From contig JAUVWL010000011.1 of NCBI GenBank assembly GCA_030604135.1, positions 1-64,000 of the forward strand: a DNA stretch of 64,000 bases, in the 5' to 3' direction. Within the stretch, counting starts at the first letter, position 1. The number at the start of each line of letters is the position of its first letter. The position numbers and the translations under genes were made by a program. Below the pieces are notes generated by a model. That model worked only from the letters and a program-made list of their open reading frames with translations, did no database searches and had not been told where the DNA came from. The stretch comes from Burkholderiales bacterium. GTDB lineage: Bacteria > Pseudomonadota > Gammaproteobacteria > Burkholderiales > Burkholderiaceae_C. This document shows, one piece after another, positions 1 to 9,125 of this stretch.

Positions 1-610
1 GCACATTCACCAGGGCATAGCGGTCGCCTTCGGCGGTGACCACGGTGGGCTCCAGCTTGAGGTGGTTGGGCAGTGTCAGGGGCGGGCCGAGCTTGTCGGG
101 GGTGGGGCCGCCGGTGAGCTTTTCGGCTAGGGCTTCAGCGGTGTTGGCGCCGACAGCACCTCCGATCACGGCGCCTGCAACGCCACCGACTTTTAAACCC
201 GGTGGTCCCCACAAGGCTCCCACCGGGGCAATGGCTTTGGCGCCAGCATAGGCGCCAGCCAATCCGCCTCCAACCTTGGCGCTTGCGGAAACAGTCTCTG
301 CCTCATTGCCTTGCCAGACGTGCTGCCCCACTGCATAGGTGCTATCAAGGGTGCCGAGGGCCTTTGCGCCGTAAACAATGTACTTGCCTGCAGGCGTGCC
401 AGCTTGTTGGGCTGCCTCCTCCAAGCCGGGCAGGACAGTTGTCAACGCATCCGACAAGGGGCTGTGGGTCGCTGCCCTTGCGCGGGGCGCTGCAGTGGTC
501 CATATCGCTGTGTTGTTCTCGAACGAGCCAAGCCTGTCCACAGGCGCAACAGCTCCATTGTTGTAGGCATACACGCGACCTGTGTGCACCTGACCAAGAG
601 CGGAAGTCAT
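1..610 (-). CDS. Hypothetical protein with glycine/alanine-rich membrane-like segment, partial at window edge
   Basis: The frame is open from an ATG at 610-608 to the left window edge, giving about 203 residues with no stop. The start overlaps the stop of the upstream gene by an ATGA, so the two are translationally coupled. Residues 1-110 look soluble (start MTSALGQVHTGRVYAYNNG). Residues ~115-165 are a Gly/Ala-rich stretch (GGGLAGAYAG, VGGVAGAVIGGAVGAN) like the glycine-zipper segments found in PAAR/Rhs-type secreted proteins and colicin-like proteins. I recognise no family. The C-terminal part, where a functional domain would sit, lies outside the window. A secreted effector is one possibility but is speculative. 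Confidence 0.6.
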   Translation of the reverse strand, partial: MTSALGQVHTGRVYAYNNGAVAPVDRLGSFENNTAIWTTAAPRARAATHSPLSDALTTVLPGLEEAAQQAGTPAGKYIVYGAKALGTLDSTYAVGQHVWQGNEAETVSASAKVGGGLAGAYAGAKAIAPVGALWGPPGLKVGGVAGAVIGGAVGANTAEALAEKLTGGPTPDKLGPPLTLPNHLKLEPTVVTAEGDRYALVNV

Positions 611-1215
611 TCACCCCCTCCAGTCTCTTTGCGACGAATGTGGCGAGGGATGGCTCCACTCAACCAGCCCAGAGCCAATGCGAGCATTCCTCCAGCATTC
701 AAGACTGGAAAAACAACATAGGTGATGTTCCCCATGCTTGCCATTGCGATGCGGTTTCCCAGGACGAAATGCAGCGGGCCGCTGCGCGTGGCAGTCATCC
801 AGAATCCTTTGTTGGCCGCGTAGAGGATGAGCCCACCTACCAAGGCCAGGAGAATGGCCTTGTGCAGCGGTAGGCTCCAGAACGGGTATGTCCTTTGCCG
901 GCCATCCCAGCACATGAGGAAGCACAGCACAAGCAAGACAGGGCTTATCGCCCACAGCACTGAGTAGTAGAAGCGGTTGAGCTCGGGGCGTATGCCCAGT
1001 CCCGTGATCAGGTCGATCTGCGGCACCCAAGTCGCCATGAAGTCGGTGAACGCCACTGCCCGCGGGGAGGTCTGGAGAATGTCGGCCGGGATGAAAAGGG
1101 CGATGACAGCCATCAACGCGATGCAGCTGACCACTGCCTTCTCGTAAGGCGTTTTGACGATGGGATCCTTGACGTCTTCTTCTGCCTTGATCGCGGGTTT
1201 TGTCTGAGCTTGCAT
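607..1215 (-). CDS. Four-helix integral membrane protein of unknown function
   Basis: This 202-aa protein has a charged N-terminus (about 25 residues, KAEEDVKDP) and four strongly hydrophobic segments at about residues 28-45, 85-103, 118-135 and 160-185. It ends in a basic tail (IPRHIRRKETGGGE). A GGAGG-like site precedes the ATG. Its stop overlaps the ATG of the next gene (ATGA at 610-607), so both are probably made together. I do not recognise the family. A membrane partner or immunity-type protein for the downstream gene is conceivable from the coupling, but no motif supports that. Confidence 0.6.
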   Translation of the reverse strand: MQAQTKPAIKAEEDVKDPIVKTPYEKAVVSCIALMAVIALFIPADILQTSPRAVAFTDFMATWVPQIDLITGLGIRPELNRFYYSVLWAISPVLLVLCFLMCWDGRQRTYPFWSLPLHKAILLALVGGLILYAANKGFWMTATRSGPLHFVLGNRIAMASMGNITYVVFPVLNAGGMLALALGWLSGAIPRHIRRKETGGGE

Positions 1216-1380
1216 TGCTCACCTCCTGGAGTACTTTGAACGTACTTTTGTTTGAGAGCCGCGATATTGCCACAGCCGCGCTGGCTCTTGCGGGCAATGC
1301 CTGCCGAGCGGCTCAATGGGTGCTGCGCTGCGTCCCCCGTTGTGCGGATGGCGCGGCACCTCCGCACCGCACCTGCAGGA

Positions 1381-2193
1381 TCAGACCGCCTCCATCACCG
1401 CCCTCAGGAACTGCTGTGTGCGGGCCTGCTGCGGGTTCTCGAAGAAGGCTTTGGCCGGCCCCTGCTCGGCGATGCGGCCCTGGTCGAAGAAGCACACGCG
1501 GTCGGCGAACTCGCGTGCGAAACCCATCTGGTGCGTGACCATGAGCATCGTCAGCTTGTGTTCGCTGCCCAAGGTCCGGATCACGCTGAGCACCTCGCCG
1601 CACAGCTCGGGGTCGAGGGCCGATGTCACCTCGTCAAACAGCATCACCTTGGGGCGCATGGCCAAGGCGCGCGCGATGGCCACGCGTTGCTGCTGACCGC
1701 CCGAGAGTTGCGAAGGGTGGTGGTCGAGCTTGTCGCCCAGTCCCACCATGTTCAACAGTTCGCCGGCGCGTTCGCGGGCTTCGTCAGTGCTCAAGCCCAG
1801 CACGGTCACCGGGGCTTCCATGCAGTTCTTCAGCGCGGTCATGTGCGGGAACAGGTTGAAGTGCTGGAACACCATGCCGATCTGACCACGCATGCGTCGC
1901 AGGTGAGCGGCATCGGCCCGCACCAGCCTGTCGCCACGCGGCATGTGCGTCAAGGCTTCGCCGTCGACGCGGATGACGCCATCGTCGATGCGCTCCAGCG
2001 TCATGAGCATCCGCAGCACCGTCGTCTTGCCCGAACTAGAAGGCCCGATGATCGCGACCTTCTCATTCGCTGCCACCGCCAGATCCAGCCGGTCCAGCAC
2101 CGTCAGGTTGCCGTAGCGTTTGGTGACGGCTTCGAATTCGACCATGGGGGTGGTCTGGTCAGGTCCTGAGTCGAGCGGGTCGGAGGGTGTCAT
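1381..2193 (-). CDS. ehuA: Ectoine/hydroxyectoine ABC transporter ATP-binding protein EhuA
   Basis: This 270-aa ABC ATPase of the polar amino-acid class is predicted to energise uptake of ectoine and hydroxyectoine. Visible motifs are Walker A GPSSSGKT (about residue 49; the usual GSGK glycine is Ser, which still fits GxxxxGKT), the Q-loop region, signature LSGGQQQR and Walker B VMLFDEVTSALD, then the H-loop THQMGF. The ATG at 2193-2191 overlaps the ehuD stop (ATGA). An internal ATG (MVEFEAV) is an alternative start. It is last in an ectABCD-ehuBCDA operon, which sets the substrate; by sequence alone it could be any amino-acid transporter ATPase. Confidence 0.88.
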   Translation of the reverse strand: MTPSDPLDSGPDQTTPMVEFEAVTKRYGNLTVLDRLDLAVAANEKVAIIGPSSSGKTTVLRMLMTLERIDDGVIRVDGEALTHMPRGDRLVRADAAHLRRMRGQIGMVFQHFNLFPHMTALKNCMEAPVTVLGLSTDEARERAGELLNMVGLGDKLDHHPSQLSGGQQQRVAIARALAMRPKVMLFDEVTSALDPELCGEVLSVIRTLGSEHKLTMLMVTHQMGFAREFADRVCFFDQGRIAEQGPAKAFFENPQQARTQQFLRAVMEAV

Positions 2194-2867
2194 GGCCTGC
2201 GAAGGGGTCTGCGGGACAGCCGTGCCTCCACCTGGCGAATCAGCGCCGCCGATACCAGGCTGAAGGCCAGAAAGAACATGCCCACCAGGGTGATGGGCTC
2301 GGTGTATTTGAAGCTTTCCGAACCCAGAATCTTGGCTGTCTGCATCAGTTCCAGCACGGCAATGACGGACAGCAGCGGGGTTTCCTTGAACAGGGCCACC
2401 AGGTAGTTGCCCAGCGCTGGCACGATGGGCGGTATGGCCTGCGGAAGGATGATGTTCCTGAAGGTGGTCCACGAAGACAGGTTGAGCGCGGTGGAGGCCT
2501 CCCATTGCCCGCGCGGCACGCTCTCCAGGCCTGCCCTGTAGACCTCGGAGCAGTAGGCGCCATAGTGCAGGCCCAGCGCCAGTATGCCGGCGGGCATCGC
2601 ATCCAGGGTCAGGCCGAAGTCCGGCATCACGTAGTACAGAAAGAAGATCTGGATCAGCAGTGGTGTCGATCGCACGAACTCGACCACGGCGGTGGTCAGG
2701 CGCCGCAACCACACCGGTCCAAACATGCGGCCGACGGCAAACACCAAGCCCAGTACGAGGGCCAACATGAAGCCCAGAAGGGTGGCCTGCAGGGTCACCA
2801 GCGAGGCTTCGCCCAGTATCGGCAAGATCTCCCAGGCATAGGCCCAGTCCCAGATGGCACTGTTCAT
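2190..2867 (-). CDS. ehuD: Ectoine/hydroxyectoine ABC transporter permease EhuD
   Basis: This 225-aa inner-membrane permease of the His/Glu/Gln family has about five transmembrane segments. The cytoplasmic EAA loop reads EASTALNLSSWTTFRNIILPQ at about residues 135-155, which is the contact site for the ATPase. The start is the ATG at 2867-2865, which overlaps the ehuC stop by ATGA. The stop in turn overlaps the ehuA start. With EhuC it should form the heterodimeric channel. The assignment to ectoine rests on the neighbouring ectABCD and ehuB genes. Confidence 0.87.
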   Translation of the reverse strand: MNSAIWDWAYAWEILPILGEASLVTLQATLLGFMLALVLGLVFAVGRMFGPVWLRRLTTAVVEFVRSTPLLIQIFFLYYVMPDFGLTLDAMPAGILALGLHYGAYCSEVYRAGLESVPRGQWEASTALNLSSWTTFRNIILPQAIPPIVPALGNYLVALFKETPLLSVIAVLELMQTAKILGSESFKYTEPITLVGMFFLAFSLVSAALIRQVEARLSRRPLRRP

Positions 2868-3598
2868 GAGGACGGACCCCGGTGCATGCCCTGGGTCATG
2901 CGTCGCTCCAGGGCGCGCATCCCGGTTGTGATCAGCAGCGACAGAGCCAGGTAGGCCAGCAGCACCACCGTGAAGATTTCGGCTGTGCGCAAGGTGTTCT
3001 GGTTGATTTGCTGCGCCTTGAAGGTCAGGTCGGCCAGGGTGATGAGGGAGACGAGCGAGGTTGCCTTGAGCAACTCGATGAACAGGTTGCCCCAGGGCGG
3101 AAGCATCGCCACCAGAGCCTGGGGCAGGACGATGCGGCGCAGCGCCTGGGCGCGCGTCATGTTCAGTGCTGTGGCTGCTTCCCACTGGCCAGCCGCCACG
3201 CCCCCAATGGCGCCCCGAACGACTTCGGCGCCGTAGGCCCCCACGTTCAGACCCAGGGCCATGATGCCGACGCTCAGCGGGTCGAGGGTGATGCCGAAAT
3301 GGGGCAGCACAAAGAAAAGCCAGAACAGCTGGACCAGCGCCGATGTGCCGCGGAAAACCTCGATGTAACCCACGGCCAGCCAGCGCAGCGGAGCTGGCGC
3401 ATACATCTTGCACAGGGCGGCGGTGAAGGCTGCAAGCAATGCCAGAAGCGCGCCGCCCAGGGTGACCTTGACCGTCACCTCCAGGCCACGCAACAGTTCT
3501 GGCAGGTAGTCGCGAAAGTCGGCGAAGCTGGCCGTCACCAGACCGGCCCCGAAAGCCAGAATGGCGCAGGCCAGCAACGCTGAGTGAACCGGCCTCAC
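2864..3598 (-). CDS. ehuC: Ectoine/hydroxyectoine ABC transporter permease EhuC
   Basis: This 244-aa permease pairs with EhuD. An N-terminal hydrophobic helix is followed by the His/Gln-type permease core. The EAA loop EAATALNMTRAQALRRIVLPQ lies at about residues 140-160. It starts 22 nt after the ehuB stop and overlaps ehuD by ATGA, so the three downstream transporter genes are tightly coupled. Its size and motifs are normal for the family. Substrate specificity is inferred from context. Confidence 0.87.
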   Translation of the reverse strand: MRPVHSALLACAILAFGAGLVTASFADFRDYLPELLRGLEVTVKVTLGGALLALLAAFTAALCKMYAPAPLRWLAVGYIEVFRGTSALVQLFWLFFVLPHFGITLDPLSVGIMALGLNVGAYGAEVVRGAIGGVAAGQWEAATALNMTRAQALRRIVLPQALVAMLPPWGNLFIELLKATSLVSLITLADLTFKAQQINQNTLRTAEIFTVVLLAYLALSLLITTGMRALERRMTQGMHRGPSS

Positions 3599-3620
3599 CG
3601 TGTGCTGGGCTCAGATACCA

Positions 3621-4481
3621 TCACTTGCCTTCGCAATGTTGCTGGGCGGTTTTCTCGGGCAGGTTCGATTCGTCGAAACCGAACGGTTTGATCATGGCCA
3701 GGTGCTCCGGCGTGCCAATGAAGCTGGCCAGTTCGGCGTTGATCGCGTCGCGCAGTGCGGTGTCCTCTTGGCGGAAACCGAACGAGCCCTCGCCTTTGTA
3801 CAGTTTGCCTTCGTGCTCGAAGGTGAAGGGTTGCGCCCGTTCGATGGCCTCGTCCTTGCTGGCCAGATCCAGGGCCGTCAGCGAGGTGAAGGCCGCGGCC
3901 GACGTGCGACCCGACTTGACATTGGCCACGGCGGCAGCGAAGTCGGGCACGGTCACGATCTGGTCTCGCGTCAGGCCTGCCTGTCGGGCGTGCTCGATTT
4001 CGGCGGTGCCAGCGACAAAGGCCACTCTCTTGCCCTTGGCCACGGCATCGGCGTAGTTGCTGACGCCGTCCGGGTTGCCTGTTCTGACCACGAAGGCTTC
4101 ACCGACACCGTAGGTCGGGTTGGCAAATATGATTTGTTCGCAGCGCGTGGGCGTGATGTACATGGAGGCAACGATGGCGTCAAAGCGACCGGCGCGCAGG
4201 CCCGGAATCAGCGCCCCCCACTCGGTCAGCACGCCGTCTACCTCCTTGACACCCAGGCGGGACATGACGTGGCGAAACACCGTGGGTGATTCGCCGTCGA
4301 GTTTGCCGTCTGGGGTGGCGAAGGAGTAGGGGGCCTCGTTGGCAAATCCGACGCGGATATAGCCTTGTTTGCGAATTTTCTCCAGGGTGTCGTCCTGGGC
4401 GTGGGCAAGGCCACCGCCCAGCAGCAGGGCGGTGCCGGTCAGGCCAATGAGTGCACGGCGTGTCAGGGACTGAATGGGCAT
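3621..4481 (-). CDS. ehuB: Ectoine/hydroxyectoine-binding periplasmic protein EhuB
   Basis: This 286-aa solute-binding protein of the bacterial SBP_3 family begins with an export signal (RRALIGLTGTALLLGGGLAHA, likely cleaved after AHA). The mature protein starts DDTLEKIRKQGYIRVGFANEAPYSF, the typical lobe-1 opening for amino-acid and ectoine binding proteins. It delivers the solute to EhuC/EhuD. It lies 27 nt downstream of ectD on the same strand. The pairing with biosynthetic ect genes suggests recovery of leaked ectoine as well as scavenging. Confidence 0.9.
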   Translation of the reverse strand: MPIQSLTRRALIGLTGTALLLGGGLAHAQDDTLEKIRKQGYIRVGFANEAPYSFATPDGKLDGESPTVFRHVMSRLGVKEVDGVLTEWGALIPGLRAGRFDAIVASMYITPTRCEQIIFANPTYGVGEAFVVRTGNPDGVSNYADAVAKGKRVAFVAGTAEIEHARQAGLTRDQIVTVPDFAAAVANVKSGRTSAAAFTSLTALDLASKDEAIERAQPFTFEHEGKLYKGEGSFGFRQEDTALRDAINAELASFIGTPEHLAMIKPFGFDESNLPEKTAQQHCEGK

Positions 4482-4508
4482 GATGAGCTCCTTGATGTGT
4501 TGGGCAGG

Positions 4509-5444
4509 TCAGCGCCCGACTGGGGTGAAGTCCTCGCGTTCGGCGATGAAGTTCGGCCGGGGAGCCAGGCCGCAGAATGGATCCATCGGCGTGTTCTCCA
4601 CGCTGTTGAACACCAGGAACACATTGCTGCGGGGCAGCGGGGTGATGTTGGAGCTGGACCCGTGCATCACATTGCATTCGAAGAAGGTCACGGACCCGGC
4701 CAGGCCGATCGGAGCGGTGATGCCGAAGTCCTCCACCAGCTGGCTCAGGCTCACTTCGTCGGGCACACCGATGTCCTGCTGCCGCAGCGACTCCCGGTAA
4801 TGATTGTCCGGGGTGGCACCCACGCAACTGATGAAGCGCTGGTGCGAGCCCGGAATGATCATCAGCGGCCCGTTGTAGGGCGTGTTGGCCGTCAGGGCGA
4901 TCGAGCAACTGACCATGCGCATGGCGGGAATCCCATCCTCCACATGCCAGGTCTCGAAATCCGAGTGCCAGTAGAACTCCTTGCCACGGAAGCCCCCTTT
5001 GTAATTGACCCGTGACTGGTGGATGTAGACGTCGCCGCCCAGCAACTGCCGTGCGATCGCCACCAGCCGCGGATGCTGAGCGAGTCGGCGCAGGACCTCG
5101 CTGCTGCGGTGCACCGCGAAGATGGAGCGCAACTCCCGGCTGCCGGGCTCGATGACGGCTTCGTCTGCGTCCTTGATGCCCTTGTCGGCGCGCAGTCGCG
5201 CCAGTTCGTCCAGGCAGGCCTGAACCTCGTCTGCCGACAGCAGGTCATCGAAATGCAGGTGACCGTGGTCGGTGTAGTACATGAGCTGGCTCTCGCTCAG
5301 TGGGCCATCTCCGGACCGGCCCCACACCACCGGGTCCTGGCGCCGCGAGATCAGCACCTCGCTGCCGAAGCGGGAGGGGTAGCGGTCATCGGCCCGGGGC
5401 CGCTGCAGCACGGGGGTGGCGACGGTGTCGTTCATGCTCATCAT
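4509..5444 (-). CDS. ectD: Ectoine 5-hydroxylase EctD
   Basis: This 311-aa non-haem Fe(II)/2-oxoglutarate dioxygenase converts ectoine to 5-hydroxyectoine. The family signature is intact: FYWHSDFETWHVEDGIPAMR at about residues 155-175, supplying the iron ligands His and Asp. The distal His is in CNVMHGSSSN and the 2-oxoglutarate-binding Arg in PRSNVF. The ATG at 5444 is 12 nt after the ectC stop; a second Met is two codons later. It lies inside the ect operon, so the cell probably accumulates both compatible solutes. Confidence 0.96.
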   Translation of the reverse strand: MMSMNDTVATPVLQRPRADDRYPSRFGSEVLISRRQDPVVWGRSGDGPLSESQLMYYTDHGHLHFDDLLSADEVQACLDELARLRADKGIKDADEAVIEPGSRELRSIFAVHRSSEVLRRLAQHPRLVAIARQLLGGDVYIHQSRVNYKGGFRGKEFYWHSDFETWHVEDGIPAMRMVSCSIALTANTPYNGPLMIIPGSHQRFISCVGATPDNHYRESLRQQDIGVPDEVSLSQLVEDFGITAPIGLAGSVTFFECNVMHGSSSNITPLPRSNVFLVFNSVENTPMDPFCGLAPRPNFIAEREDFTPVGR

Positions 5445-5456
5445 GGCGCGCGCTCC

Positions 5457-5846
5457 TCAGTCGGCCAGGGCATAGGCCCCGCTTTCGTCATGAACCTCGC
5501 GTCCGGTCAGCGGCGGATTGAACACACACACCATGCGCATGTGGGTGCCCTGGTTGGCGCGCAGGATGTGCCGGTCGTGGTGGTTGAGGGCGTAGATCGT
5601 GCCCGGTCGTATGGCATGCGTCTGCCCGGTGGCCAGATCGGTGATCTCGCCGGCGCCTTCGATGCAGTAGACGGTCTCCAGGTGGTTCTTGTATTCCATG
5701 GTCAGTTCGGCGCCGGGTTTGATGATGGTGTCGTTGACCGAATAGCCCATGCCCGCGTCCTTGTAGATCAGGCGTCGGCTGGTCCAGCCTTCGGTGTTGA
5801 CGTCGGCGGCTGTGCCCAGGATGTCTTCGAGGTGTTTGACGATCAT
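5457..5846 (-). CDS. ectC: L-ectoine synthase EctC
   Basis: This 129-aa cupin cyclises N-gamma-acetyl-2,4-diaminobutyrate to ectoine. It starts [16 protein letters not shown], as the family does. The small barrel contains [16 protein letters not shown] and [16 protein letters not shown], which hold the residues known to bind iron and substrate. The length is typical. It begins 26 nt after ectB and ends 12 nt before ectD. Confidence 0.97.
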   Translation of the reverse strand: MIVKHLEDILGTAADVNTEGWTSRRLIYKDAGMGYSVNDTIIKPGAELTMEYKNHLETVYCIEGAGEITDLATGQTHAIRPGTIYALNHHDRHILRANQGTHMRMVCVFNPPLTGREVHDESGAYALAD

Positions 5847-5872
5847 GATGGATTCCTTGTGTTTCTTCGTGG

Positions 5873-7138
5873 TCAGGCGGCCTGGCGCAAGTCCTGCCGC
5901 AGCGCGTCCTTGAGACCGCTGCGGATGATGTCCAGGCCGTGCAGCAGTTCGTCTTCCTTGATGGTCAGGCTGGGCAGGAGCTTGAGGACCTGGTCGTTGA
6001 TGCCCGCCGTCTCGATGACCAGCCCGCGTTTGAAGCAGGCCTGCGAAATGCGCGAGGCCAGTTCGGCATCGGCAAACTCGACGCCCTGAATCAGGCCACG
6101 ACCTCGGACGACCGCCTCGACACCTGTTGACCGGACCATCTGGTCCAGTTCGTGGCGGACGATGTCCTGCTTGTGAAACACGCCGTCCTGCAGCAGGCGG
6201 TTTTCCCAGAACCCGAGCGCGGCGGTGGCCGTGACGAAGGCCGGACAGTGGCCGCGGAAGGTGCCGTTGTGTTCGCCGGGGGCCCATTGGTCGAGCTCGG
6301 GCCGGATCAGCACCAGCGCCATCGGCAGGCCGTAGCCGGACAGCGACTTGGACAGGGTGACGATGTCGGGCACGATGCCGGCTTCTTCGAAGCTGAAGAA
6401 GTGGCCCGTGCGACCGCAGCCCACCTGGATGTCGTCGGCAATCAGCACGATGCCGTGCTGTTCCGTGATGCGGCGCAGGCGCTGCAGCCACGCGGTGCTG
6501 GCCACATTGACACCCCCCTCGGCCTGCACCGTCTCGAGGATGACGGCGGCGGGCACATCCATGCCGCTGCCGTTGTCGATCAGCATGGCTTCGAACACGT
6601 CCAGCGTGTCCACGTCGGTGCCCAGGAAGCCGTCGAACGGCATGGAGGCCGCATGGTTCAGGCTGACGCCGGCGCCGGCGCGCTTGAAGCCGTTGCCGGT
6701 GACCGCCAGCGAACCGAGGGTCATGCCGTGAAAGGCGTTGGTGAAGCCCACCACCTGCTCGCGACCGGTGACTTTACGGGCGAGTTTGAGGGCCGCCTCC
6801 ACCGCGTTGGTGCCGGTCGGTCCCGGAAACTGCAGCTTGTACTGCAGACCGCGTGGCTGCAGGATGACGTCGTGAAAGCGGCGGATGAAGGCTTCCTTGG
6901 CCTCGCTGTACATGTCCAGTGTGTGGGTGATACCGTCGCGCATCAGGTAGGCCAGCAGGGCCTGCTTGATGCGATCGGGGTTGTGCCCGTAGTTGAGGAC
7001 GCCCGCGCCGCTGAAGAAGTCGAGGTAGCGCTTGCCGCCGGTATCCGTCATCCAGGCCCCTTTGGCCGATGCGAACACGGCTGGAAAGCTGCGGCAATAG
7101 CCGCGCACCTCGGATTCGTGTTGTTCAAAAATATTCAT
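5873..7138 (-). CDS. ectB: Diaminobutyrate-2-oxoglutarate transaminase EctB
   Basis: This 421-aa class-III PLP aminotransferase makes 2,4-diaminobutyrate from aspartate semialdehyde with glutamate. Visible motifs are [17 protein letters not shown] (phosphate binding), [14 protein letters not shown] (the Asp that contacts the PLP ring) and [12 protein letters not shown] with the Schiff-base lysine at about residue 268. The length and N-terminus ([19 protein letters not shown]) match EctB rather than general GABA transaminases. It is the second gene of the operon. Confidence 0.96.
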   Translation of the reverse strand: MNIFEQHESEVRGYCRSFPAVFASAKGAWMTDTGGKRYLDFFSGAGVLNYGHNPDRIKQALLAYLMRDGITHTLDMYSEAKEAFIRRFHDVILQPRGLQYKLQFPGPTGTNAVEAALKLARKVTGREQVVGFTNAFHGMTLGSLAVTGNGFKRAGAGVSLNHAASMPFDGFLGTDVDTLDVFEAMLIDNGSGMDVPAAVILETVQAEGGVNVASTAWLQRLRRITEQHGIVLIADDIQVGCGRTGHFFSFEEAGIVPDIVTLSKSLSGYGLPMALVLIRPELDQWAPGEHNGTFRGHCPAFVTATAALGFWENRLLQDGVFHKQDIVRHELDQMVRSTGVEAVVRGRGLIQGVEFADAELASRISQACFKRGLVIETAGINDQVLKLLPSLTIKEDELLHGLDIIRSGLKDALRQDLRQAA

Positions 7139-7215
7139 GTGGCCTCCTGTGGAAAATGGCGATGGGCCTGTGGCTGGTGCCCAGGCCTGGCTATGGCGCT
7201 CACGCGCCGTGACCC

Positions 7216-7752
7216 TCAGACGGGGTCTGCCTTCTCGCGGGAAAACGGCCCAACCCGCAGCAGGGGTTCGGCCGGGTGATCGACGGGGAACTGGTCCGCC
7301 GTGAAGTGGGGTTGTGACTCGCAGCGCACGTGGCTGGCCCGCGCCAGGCTGTGGAACAGCGCCTGCGACGCGTGGTTGTCATCGGCCACGGTGGCCGTGA
7401 CCCAGCGGCAGTGGGCGTTGGCGGGCAGGGCCTTCCAGGCCTGCAGCATGCGCAGTCCCAGGCCCTGTCCCCGGTGGCTCGGCAGCACACCCACCTGCCA
7501 CACAAATGCGGCGTCGGGCTGCCCGGGTGGGTGAAAACCGACCACCACGCCGACGGCCTGGCCATCCTGTTCGGTCACCAGGCTGGTGTGGCCGAACTCG
7601 GTGGCCCACAACAGATAGAAGTAGGGTGAATTCAGTTCAAGCGTGCCGGTGTCGCGCACCAGGCGCCACAGAGTCGCCCCATCGGCAGGGCGTGCCGCTC
7701 GAAAAATGAAAGATGGGGAATGGGAAAGGTCGTTCCTGCCGGAAAAGGTCAT
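7216..7752 (-). CDS. ectA: L-2,4-diaminobutyrate N-gamma-acetyltransferase EctA
   Basis: This GNAT-fold enzyme (178 aa from the chosen ATG) acetylates diaminobutyrate in the second step of ectoine synthesis. The start is the ATG at 7752-7750 (MTFSGRNDLSHSPSFIFRAA), because the frame upstream is low-quality sequence. GNAT features are RDTGTLELNSPYFYLL and the acetyl-CoA loop GVLPSHRGQGLGLRML. It is the first gene of the ect operon. No specialised aspartokinase gene (ask_ect) is present between it and the next gene upstream. Confidence 0.94.
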   Translation of the reverse strand: MTFSGRNDLSHSPSFIFRAARPADGATLWRLVRDTGTLELNSPYFYLLWATEFGHTSLVTEQDGQAVGVVVGFHPPGQPDAAFVWQVGVLPSHRGQGLGLRMLQAWKALPANAHCRWVTATVADDNHASQALFHSLARASHVRCESQPHFTADQFPVDHPAEPLLRVGPFSREKADPV

Positions 7753-7968
7753 GCGTGGTTGTTTGTGGTGAAGCTGGCTTCGCGGACGAAGCGACTTCGG
7801 TCGAGCCGGGCAGCTTGCGGTTGCGACACCACCATCCACCCGGTCGGCCCCGGCGACCGGGACCTACAAAAGAACTCAAGCGACCCTCTGGCCGTTGAAC
7901 GAGAGCTGCAATGTGAGACGCCGGATGACCGGCTTGCAGCGAATGTGGCAGAGCCCCATTCCTTTTTT

Positions 7969-7997
7969 AGTCTAGCCCACTGAGCCGATCGATGCAA
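7969..7997 (-). promoter_or_regulatory. Candidate promoter of the ect operon
   Basis: On the minus strand a TTGCAT hexamer (7997-7992) and a TAGACT hexamer (7974-7969) are separated by exactly 17 nt and followed by an AT-rich tract. It would leave a leader of about 210 nt before ectA. The match to sigma-70 is only partial (3/6 and 4/6), so this is a weak call. The leader at 7753-7968 holds no other gene that I can support. Confidence 0.3.
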
Positions 7998-8030
7998 GCC
8001 GACCAGTCTGGCAGGGGTGTCAACGACGGT

Positions 8031-9110
8031 TTATTCGGGCACTTCAAACGCTTCCTGAATCCGCATGACCTCACCTGTTCTGGCTGCTTCGTAACCCTTG
8101 AGCGCGGCCACCTGGGCGCGAAAGGTGGGCGACTGCAGCGTGGTCCACACAGACGCAAAATCGCGGCGTTGCAGCGATTCGGTACTGACCGCAAAGAAGT
8201 ACCGCTCCCTGAGCAGCGGGATGAATTGCAGGCCGAAGCGGTCGGCTGCCGTCTGCACGCCCAGTCCCACGTCGGCCATACCACTGGCCACAAAGGCCGC
8301 CACCGCGGCGTGGGTGAACTCGGTGTGGTCGTAGCCGCTGATGCGGCGCCGGTCGATCCCCTGGTGGCGCAGCATGAGGTCGGTCAGGAAGCGGGTGCCC
8401 GAGCCCTCGGGCCGGTTGACGAATCGCAGACCGGGTCGGGAGAGGTCGGCCAGGCCTCGCAGTTTCAGCGGGTTGCCGGGTGCCACGAACAGACCCTGGG
8501 TGCGCACCGCCAGATGCACCAGCCGGTGTTCGGCCGGGCGCAGCCACTGCAGGTAGCGCTGGGCGGCGGCGCTTTCGAACCGGCCCAGTGGCACGTGAAA
8601 ACCCGCCAGGTCGCAATCGCCCTGGGCCAGGGCCGCCACCGCTTCCAGGCTGTTGCGGTAGCTCAGCGCCACCGGCAGGCGCCGCGCGGCCAGTTGTTCG
8701 CACAGGGCGGCCACGGCAAAACCGTGGCTGGCGTGCAGGCGCAGCGGCGCACGGGCCTTGCGTTGCGAGCGGCCGAGTTCGGATTCAAGTTCCGAGGCCA
8801 GCGAGGCCAGCAGGGGTTGCAGGCGCGCGCCCACCCGCGCATCGGCCCAGACCAGGCGCTGACCCAGCTCGGTCAGGTGCGAACCCTGGCCCCGACCCCG
8901 TTGGAGCAGTGCCTGGCCCAGCAGGCCCTCGGCGCGGCGCACCAGTCCCCAGGCGTGCCGGTAGGACAGACCCAGTTCACGCCCCGCTTGCGCGATGCTG
9001 CCACCGGATTGCACGGCCGACAGCAGGCTCAGCAAGGTGTCGGCCTCCAGCGGCACATCGCCATCGCGCAGACCGATGCGCCAGCGCGGGGTGAGTTCGA
9101 TCTGCAGCAT
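8031..9110 (-). CDS. ModE-like helix-turn-helix / periplasmic-binding-domain regulator, probable regulator of formate dehydrogenase
   Basis: This is a 359-aa one-component regulator. Residues ~1-110 form a ModE/LysR-type winged helix (GSIAQAGRELGLSYRHAWGLVRRAEGLLG). Residues ~120-340 resemble the PBP-like domain (PF12727 type) found in molybdate and formate-dehydrogenase-linked regulators (RFVNRPEGSGTRFLTDLMLR, SGMADVGLGVQTAADRFGL). It is divergent from fdsGB with 67 bp between starts, and a perfect palindrome lies in that gap. Context suggests it controls the formate dehydrogenase operon, possibly sensing an oxyanion. The ligand is unknown. Confidence 0.82.
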   Translation of the reverse strand: MLQIELTPRWRIGLRDGDVPLEADTLLSLLSAVQSGGSIAQAGRELGLSYRHAWGLVRRAEGLLGQALLQRGRGQGSHLTELGQRLVWADARVGARLQPLLASLASELESELGRSQRKARAPLRLHASHGFAVAALCEQLAARRLPVALSYRNSLEAVAALAQGDCDLAGFHVPLGRFESAAAQRYLQWLRPAEHRLVHLAVRTQGLFVAPGNPLKLRGLADLSRPGLRFVNRPEGSGTRFLTDLMLRHQGIDRRRISGYDHTEFTHAAVAAFVASGMADVGLGVQTAADRFGLQFIPLLRERYFFAVSTESLQRRDFASVWTTLQSPTFRAQVAALKGYEAARTGEVMRIQEAFEVPE

Positions 9111-9125
9111 GGACGGTGTGTGTCA

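Noticed and set aside
7840..7868. CGGTCG/CGACCG inverted repeat in the ect leader as a regulatory site
   Set aside because: The arms are only six bases and fully GC, which is expected often by chance in this DNA; there is no promoter fit.
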